Shown here piece after piece: positions 59,954 through 64,000 of a stretch of DNA of 64,000 bases. This DNA comes from JBBPZA01 sp963797015 (GTDB lineage Bacteria; Actinomycetota; Thermoleophilia; Solirubrobacterales; Solirubrobacteraceae). A program made the position numbers and the translations under genes. Numbering within the stretch: the stretch's first letter is position 1; each line of letters starts with the position of its first letter. Location of the stretch: positions 756,497-820,496 of the forward strand of contig CAWCNV010000003.1 of assembly GCA_963797015.1 (NCBI GenBank). The letters run 5' to 3'. Below the pieces are notes generated by a model. The model made no database searches. It was not told where the DNA came from and saw only the letters and a list, made by a program, of their open reading frames with translations.

Positions 59954-60966
59954 GCCGCTTCCTCCCGCTCCTGCTCGCCCGCCGCCGCCGGGGTGCCCGT
60001 CAGCGCGAGGAAGACCTCGTCGAGACTCGGCTGGCCGAACGCGAAGTCGGCGACCGCGATCCCCGAGCTCGAGAGCCCCCCGAGCGCTCGCGCAACGCGC
60101 TGGGCGAGCAGCCCCGAACCGTTGGCCTCCGGGATCCGGGCGGTGAGCGACGCGGGGTCTCGCTCCGGATGCACGGGGACGCCGAGCTCCGCCGCCAGGC
60201 GCGCACGGGCCGCGTCCCGCTGACCGGGATCGAGCAGCCGCATGGTCACCCGGCCGGCCCCCACCGACGCCTTGAGCTCGCCGCGTGTCCCCTCGGCGAT
60301 GACGCGCCCGGTGTCGATCACGGCGATCCGGTCCGCCAGCCGGTCGGCCTCGTCGAGGTATTGGGTGGTGAGCAGCACCGTGGTCCCCTCGGCGACGATC
60401 GCGCGGACGGTGTCCCAGACCTGGTTGCGGCTCCGCGGATCGAGGCCGGTGGTCGGCTCGTCGAGGAACAGCAGCTCCGGGGTGAGGATGATGCTCGCGG
60501 CGACGTCGAGCCGCCGGCGCATCCCGCCCGAGAGGTGCTGAACCTGCTCGGCGGCGGCATCGTCGAGGTCGAACGCCTCGAGCAGCTCGGTGGCCCGAGC
60601 CTTCGCTCGGCGGCGGGAAAGGCCGAGCAGGCGCGCCACCAGCACGAGGTTCTCGGCCGCGGTCAGATCGGCGTCGACGGCGGCGAACTGCGCGGTCAGG
60701 CTGATCCTCCGGCGGACCGCCGCGGCGTCGCGGACGACGTCGTGGCCGAGCACCGTGGCGGTTCCTCCATCGGGGCGCAGCAGGGTGGCGAGGATCCGGA
60801 TCGCGGTCGTCTTGCCGGCCCCGTTGGGGCCCAGCAGGCCGTAGGTGACGCCCCTCGGGATGCGGAGATCGAGGCCGGCGAGGGCGCGCTTGGGGCCGAA
60901 GCTCTTGCCGAGCCCGGAGGCCGCGACCGCGAGCTCTCCAGCGGCTGTGTCGCGGCTATCGGTCAT
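59950..60966 (-). CDS. ABC exporter ATPase (DrrA-like)
   Basis: A 338-residue ATPase: Walker A GPNGAGKTT (about 44-52), the signature LSGGMRRRLDVAAS, Walker B LLFLDEPTTGLDP and the H-loop LLTTQYLDEADRL. The C-terminal domain (residues about 240-335) follows the DrrA pattern of daunorubicin-resistance-type exporters. ATG 60966 begins at the conserved core; upstream sequence in frame is not conserved. It is divergent from the tetR gene with a 31-bp gap. Confidence 0.93.
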   Translation of the reverse strand: MTDSRDTAAGELAVAASGLGKSFGPKRALAGLDLRIPRGVTYGLLGPNGAGKTTAIRILATLLRPDGGTATVLGHDVVRDAAAVRRRISLTAQFAAVDADLTAAENLVLVARLLGLSRRRAKARATELLEAFDLDDAAAEQVQHLSGGMRRRLDVAASIILTPELLFLDEPTTGLDPRSRNQVWDTVRAIVAEGTTVLLTTQYLDEADRLADRIAVIDTGRVIAEGTRGELKASVGAGRVTMRLLDPGQRDAARARLAAELGVPVHPERDPASLTARIPEANGSGLLAQRVARALGGLSSSGIAVADFAFGQPSLDEVFLALTGTPAAAGEQEREEAA

Positions 60967-60990
60967 CCCGTACGACGATAGCACTATTCT

Positions 60991-61017
60991 TGTCCGTATG
61001 AACAGTCCATATGGACA
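60991..61017. promoter_or_regulatory. Two overlapping TetR operator-like palindromes
   Basis: TGTCCGTATGAACA (60991-61004) and AGTCCATATGGACA (61004-61017, core GTCCATATGGAC perfect) share one base and have the consensus TGTCCRTATGRACA. They overlap the ATG (60998) of the tetR gene and lie just upstream of the divergent exporter genes, so bound repressor could block both. A TATTCT -10 (60985-60990) precedes the ATG by seven bases, fitting a leaderless tetR mRNA. Confidence 0.6.
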
Positions 61018-61711
61018 GAAGCAGCGACAGGCCGGAGGGACAGAGCCATCGGGGCCCCGCGCCGGCAAGCGCTCGGCGGGACCACGGCCCGCCTCCGAGC
61101 AGACACGGCGGCGCCTGATGAGCGCGGCTGCGGAGCTGATCGCCGAGGTCGGCTGGGGGCGGGTCACGACCCGGGCGATCGCCGCCCGGGCGGGGCTGCC
61201 CCACGGCGCCGTCAGCTACCACTTCCGCGGCAAGCAGGAGCTCCTGATCGAGGCTGCGCTGCACGCCTTCGAGCAGGCGCTGCCGATCTCCGCCTTTCAG
61301 GCGATGAGCACGATCGGGGAGATCCTCGACCTGATCGAGGCCGAGGTCGGCGACCGCGACGCGATCGACCCCCTGCTCTCGGGGCTGATGATGGAGGCGA
61401 TGCGCGAGGCTGGCCGCGACGAGGCGCTGCGCGAGCGCCTGGGCGCGATGCTGGCCGTCTACCGGCGGGTGATGGTCGACGTGGTGAGCGCCGATCAGCG
61501 CAGCGGGGCGACGTTGACCGGGCCCTCCGCCGAGGCGATCGCGACGCTGCTCGCGGCGGTGGGCGACGGGCTGCTCCTCCACGCGATCCTCGACCCTGGG
61601 CTCGATCCGGCCGCTGCGGTCGAGGCGCTTCGGGCGGCGTTTGGATCAGGACCGGCCCGCCGACGTCGCCACGACGGTCGGCGCGGTGACGGGCGGGAAC
61701 GCCTCGCCTGA
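60998..61711 (+). CDS. TetR-family transcriptional repressor
   Basis: A 237-residue regulator. The HTH lies at about residues 36-82 (QTRRRLMSAAAELIAEVGWG, RVTTRAIAARAGLPHGAVSY, HFRGKQELLIEAAL), preceded by a basic tail of about 30 residues; the ligand-binding C-terminal domain follows. Divergent from the DrrAB-like exporter, so it is the likely local repressor, controlling the exporter and itself through the two overlapping palindromes. ATG 60998 lies inside the first palindrome. Confidence 0.92.
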   Translation: MNSPYGQKQRQAGGTEPSGPRAGKRSAGPRPASEQTRRRLMSAAAELIAEVGWGRVTTRAIAARAGLPHGAVSYHFRGKQELLIEAALHAFEQALPISAFQAMSTIGEILDLIEAEVGDRDAIDPLLSGLMMEAMREAGRDEALRERLGAMLAVYRRVMVDVVSADQRSGATLTGPSAEAIATLLAAVGDGLLLHAILDPGLDPAAAVEALRAAFGSGPARRRRHDGRRGDGRERLA

Positions 61712-61741
61712 TGCAGGGGCGACGGCGGCTTCCGAAAGAGG

Positions 61742-62077
61742 TCAACCGCGACCCGAGGCGGCGGCTCGCAGGCCGGCGGCGGCGAACGCGGCGGCGAGCG
61801 CGGCGTTGCACAGCAGCAGCCGGCGGCGCTTTGGCGCCAGGAGCGCCAGGGCCACCGCGCTCGCCGCGTGGACGCCGTCGACGCAAGCGCCCGCGACGCG
61901 CCACCCTGGCGAGCTGTGCGTCCCGAGCGCGGCCGCCTCGACGAGCTGGCGCGTCCCGAGCACGCGAGCGAAGAGACTTGCCCCGCGTCCCGGCGATCCT
62001 GCGGCGACGATGCCGAGCGTTTGAGGTGCCACGACCAGAATCGTCCCGTATACGGCTCGCACGAGCAGGAGGGGCAC
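61742..62077 (-). CDS. Small membrane protein of unknown function
   Basis: A 111-residue, Ala-rich product with three hydrophobic stretches (LLLVRAVYGTILVVAPQTLG, DGVHAASAVALALLAPKRRR, LLCNAALAAAFAAAGLRAA). No family recognised. It starts with GTG four bases after the PadR-gene stop on the same strand, so it may be co-transcribed with it. Confidence 0.65.
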   Translation of the reverse strand: MPLLLVRAVYGTILVVAPQTLGIVAAGSPGRGASLFARVLGTRQLVEAAALGTHSSPGWRVAGACVDGVHAASAVALALLAPKRRRLLLCNAALAAAFAAAGLRAAASGRG

Positions 62078-62081
62078 GGCT

Positions 62082-62720
62082 TCAATCTCCCACTGCGCCC
62101 GCCGCTCGCGGCCCGTCGTGTTCGCCGGCGGACACCCGGCGGCCGCCCGCCTCGCGGCGCCGGGGCTGGGTGGCCGGCGGCCGACCGAGGAGCTCCTCCT
62201 GCACCTCTTCGAGCCAGTCCGAGAAGGCCTCCAGAATGCGGCGGCTGAGGCGGTGATTGAGTCGCAGATAGCGTTCCCGGTGCGGTAGGGCGCTCGCCTC
62301 GCGCTCGGCGCGGTCGAGCCAGGCGAGCTGCTCGGCGATCATCGGCTCTATGGCGAGCAGGCTGCGCAGGACCGTGCGGTCGTCGGTCGCCAGATCGGCT
62401 CCGGTGAGGCGGGCGGCGGGCTCGTTCTGGATGCGGATGAAGCCCGAAGGCTCGGCCAGCCAGCGCGCGACCGCCTCCCGGCCGGCGTCCGAGAGCGTGT
62501 AGAGGGTGCGATCGGTGGTCCTGCCCGGTTCGCGCCGTGTCGCGAGGTAGCCGAGCTCGGACAGTCGCTTGGGCTCGGAGTAGAAGCGGCTCTCGGCGGC
62601 CGTCCAGTAGATCCAGTTGCCCTGACGCTGCATGCGCACCAGATCGTGCGGCGCGGCGCCGTGCGAGCCGACCAGCAGCAGGATGACGTACGAGAACGGC
62701 GTCAGCTTGCTGACGGGCAT
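62082..62720 (-). CDS. PadR-family transcriptional regulator
   Basis: A 212-residue winged-helix regulator: LTPFSYVILLLVGSHGAAPH, DLVRMQRQGNWIYWTAAESR and FYSEPKRLSELGYLATRREP, TTDRTLYTLSDAGREAVARW, followed by a helical dimerisation domain (about 100-180) and a Gly/Arg-rich tail. It is divergent from the methyltransferase gene at 62809, and the shared gap contains inverted-repeat sites. ATG 62720 begins the conserved domain. Confidence 0.9.
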   Translation of the reverse strand: MPVSKLTPFSYVILLLVGSHGAAPHDLVRMQRQGNWIYWTAAESRFYSEPKRLSELGYLATRREPGRTTDRTLYTLSDAGREAVARWLAEPSGFIRIQNEPAARLTGADLATDDRTVLRSLLAIEPMIAEQLAWLDRAEREASALPHRERYLRLNHRLSRRILEAFSDWLEEVQEELLGRPPATQPRRREAGGRRVSAGEHDGPRAAGAVGD

Positions 62721-62729
62721 GGTCGACAA

Positions 62730-62767
62730 GACTACAGTTTGGAGCTACAAGACTACATTCTGTAGTC
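62730..62767. promoter_or_regulatory. PadR operator-like repeats
   Basis: GACTACA-TTC-TGTAGTC (62751-62767) is a perfect 7-bp inverted repeat, and GACTACA recurs as a direct copy at 62730-62736. The sites lie between padR and the divergent methyltransferase gene and could be bound by the PadR protein. Confidence 0.55.
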
Positions 62768-62808
62768 ATAGTGAGGCGAAAGCGCCGCCTCACAGGAGGT
62801 GAGCGAAG

Positions 62809-63876
62809 ATGACCTCATCGCAAGTCGACGAGACCGCCCTTCATCAGGTCCTCGGGCAGGCCGTGACCGACATGGGCGCGGCTCTGAACGGCGTGCTGAT
62901 GATGATCGGCGAGGAGCTCGGGCTGTGGAAGGAGATGGCCGGCGCGGGGCCGCTGAGCTCGGATGAGCTGGCGCGGCGGAGCGGGGTGCGAGAGCGTTAC
63001 GTGCGCGAATGGCTCGCGGCGCAGGCCGCGAGCGGGCTTGTCGAGTACGACGCGTCCGAGGGCACGTTCGAGCTCGCTCCGGAGCAAGCGCTGGCGCTGG
63101 CCGACGAGGACAGCCCGGCCTATGTGCTCGGCGGCTATCACCTGATCAGCTCCGCCTACAAGGATCGCGCGAAGATCGCCGAGCGCCTGCGCGCGGGCGA
63201 CGGCATCGGCTGGCACGAACACGACCCGGAGCTGTTCCTCGGCGCCGAGCGCTTCTTCCGGCCCGGCTACACGGCGCACCTCGTGCCGGAGTGGATTCCC
63301 GCCCTCGATGGCGTGGAGGCGAAGCTGCAGGCCGGCGCGAAGGTCGCCGACGTCGGCTGCGGCCACGGCGTCTCGACGATCCTGATGGCGCAGGCGTTTC
63401 CAAGCGCGACCGTGCACGGCTTCGACTTCCACGAGGTCTCGATCGAGCGCGCCCGGGAGCTGGCGCGAAGCGAGGGCGCCGGCGAGAACGCGCACTTCGA
63501 CGTCGCGTCGGCCAAGGAGTTCCCCGGAGAGGGTTACGACCTCGTCTGCTTCTTCGACTGCCTGCACGACATGGGCGACCCGGTCGGCGTGCTGCGGCAC
63601 GTGCGCGACGCGCTCGACGCCGACGGGACCGTGATGCTGGTCGAGCCCTACGCGGCGGACACGCTGGAGGAGAACCTCAACCCCGTCGGCCGTGTCTACT
63701 ACGCTGCATCGACGCTGGTCTGCACACCGAGCTCACTCGATCAGGAGGTGGGCCTCGGGCTCGGTGCTCAGGCGGGCGAGCAGCGTCTAGGTCAAGTCGC
63801 CCGCGAAGCCGGCTTCGACCGCTTCCGGCGTGCCACGGAGACGCCGTTCAACCTCGTGCTCGAGGCGCGTCCGTGA
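62809..63876 (+). CDS. Methyltransferase with N-terminal winged-helix domain
   Basis: A 355-residue protein of the Rv2258c-like type. Residues about 20-100 form a winged-helix (MGAALNGVLMMIGEELGLWK, ELARRSGVRERYVREWLAAQ), used for dimerisation in this family. Residues 170-350 form a class I methyltransferase with motif I AKVADVGCGHGVSTILMAQA, DFHEVSIERARELARSEGAG and DLVCFFDCLHDMGDPVGVL. The substrate is unknown. Ribosome binding site AGGAGGTGA seven bases upstream. Confidence 0.9.
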   Translation: MTSSQVDETALHQVLGQAVTDMGAALNGVLMMIGEELGLWKEMAGAGPLSSDELARRSGVRERYVREWLAAQAASGLVEYDASEGTFELAPEQALALADEDSPAYVLGGYHLISSAYKDRAKIAERLRAGDGIGWHEHDPELFLGAERFFRPGYTAHLVPEWIPALDGVEAKLQAGAKVADVGCGHGVSTILMAQAFPSATVHGFDFHEVSIERARELARSEGAGENAHFDVASAKEFPGEGYDLVCFFDCLHDMGDPVGVLRHVRDALDADGTVMLVEPYAADTLEENLNPVGRVYYAASTLVCTPSSLDQEVGLGLGAQAGEQRLGQVAREAGFDRFRRATETPFNLVLEARP

Positions 63877-64000
63877 CGAACTCGCGAGTCAGGGCCGCCG
63901 GCGGGATGCCGAGCCGCTCGAGCTCAGCCAGCGCGAGCGGCGCATAGCATTGCTCCTCCAGGTCGCGCCAGGGGACTTCGCTGACACGGCGTAGCTGCGC
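63848..64000 (-). CDS. Partial gene running off the right end
   Basis: The minus-strand frame gives 50 residues and a stop at 63848: AQLRRVSEVPWRDLEEQCYA, PLALAELERLGIPPAALTRE, FVTDAPRARG. The composition looks protein-like, so this may be the 3' end of a gene whose start lies beyond the window. It overlaps the end of the methyltransferase gene by 29 bp. No family recognised. Confidence 0.4.
   Translation of the reverse strand, partial: AQLRRVSEVPWRDLEEQCYAPLALAELERLGIPPAALTREFVTDAPRARG

Overview
The window is high-GC (roughly 70 % by eye) bacterial chromosome with many GTG and some TTG starts and tightly overlapping genes. The ribosomal gene order, the actinobacterial-type [NiFe] hydrogenase cluster, the selenocysteine formate dehydrogenase of the actinobacterial subtype and the sigma/anti-sigma architecture all point to Actinomycetota, most likely a deep-branching class such as Thermoleophilia (Solirubrobacterales-like). 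The class is an inference from gene content only.

Layout. 2-7640 is the end of the spc operon and the alpha operon: rplR, rpsE, rpmD, rplO, secY, adk, map, rpmJ, rpsM, rpsK, rpsD, rpoA, rplQ. infA is missing from its usual place between map and rpmJ. 7641-8016 holds a decayed LuxR-type fragment. 8017-21496 is housekeeping and signalling: truA, a PAS-GGDEF-degenerate EAL protein, surE, ligA, a PBP4-type carboxypeptidase, a patatin-like lipase, a rhomboid-like protein, a HisC-like aminotransferase, an acyl-CoA synthetase and a Nif3-like protein. 21599-24124 encodes an unusual fusion: an ECF-type sigma factor, a zinc-finger anti-sigma motif, one membrane segment and a long repeat tail. A tRNA-Pro(CGG) and small genes follow.

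26315-41497 is one long co-directional cluster for a group 1h (actinobacterial, high-affinity) [NiFe] hydrogenase. It carries hypC, a HupF-like gene, hypD, hypE, hypA, both structural subunits, a NifU/four-Cys protein, several conserved proteins of unknown function, an endopeptidase, hypB, a double-SIS protein and hypF. The small subunit has the Cys-x-x-Asp proximal-cluster signature and no export signal. 41583-45310 is a sulfate ABC importer, followed on the other strand by a frameshifted secreted protein and an Rrf2 regulator without cysteines. 47345-52814 is a formate dehydrogenase operon. Its alpha subunit contains an in-frame UGA in the selenocysteine position followed by a SECIS hairpin, plus a separate apparent +1 frameshift. 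CtaG (cytochrome oxidase assembly) follows. Together these genes suggest an aerobe that supplements its respiratory chain with H2 and formate; sulfate import could supply sulfur for the many Fe-S clusters.

52811-58600 is a decaying stretch: a TVP38 fragment, an MMPL transporter truncated at both ends and frameshifted, a LuxR tail and a deleted alpha/beta hydrolase, mixed with intact small genes. 59105-63876 holds a DrrAB-like ABC exporter divergent from a TetR regulator with two operator-like palindromes, and a PadR regulator divergent from a methyltransferase. A partial gene runs off the right edge.

The most notable observations are the selenoprotein formate dehydrogenase, the membrane sigma-factor fusion with 7- and 11-residue repeats, the poorly understood hydrogenase accessory genes, and two palindromic intergenic elements of about 165 bp placed exactly between the stop codon of one operon gene and the start of the next.
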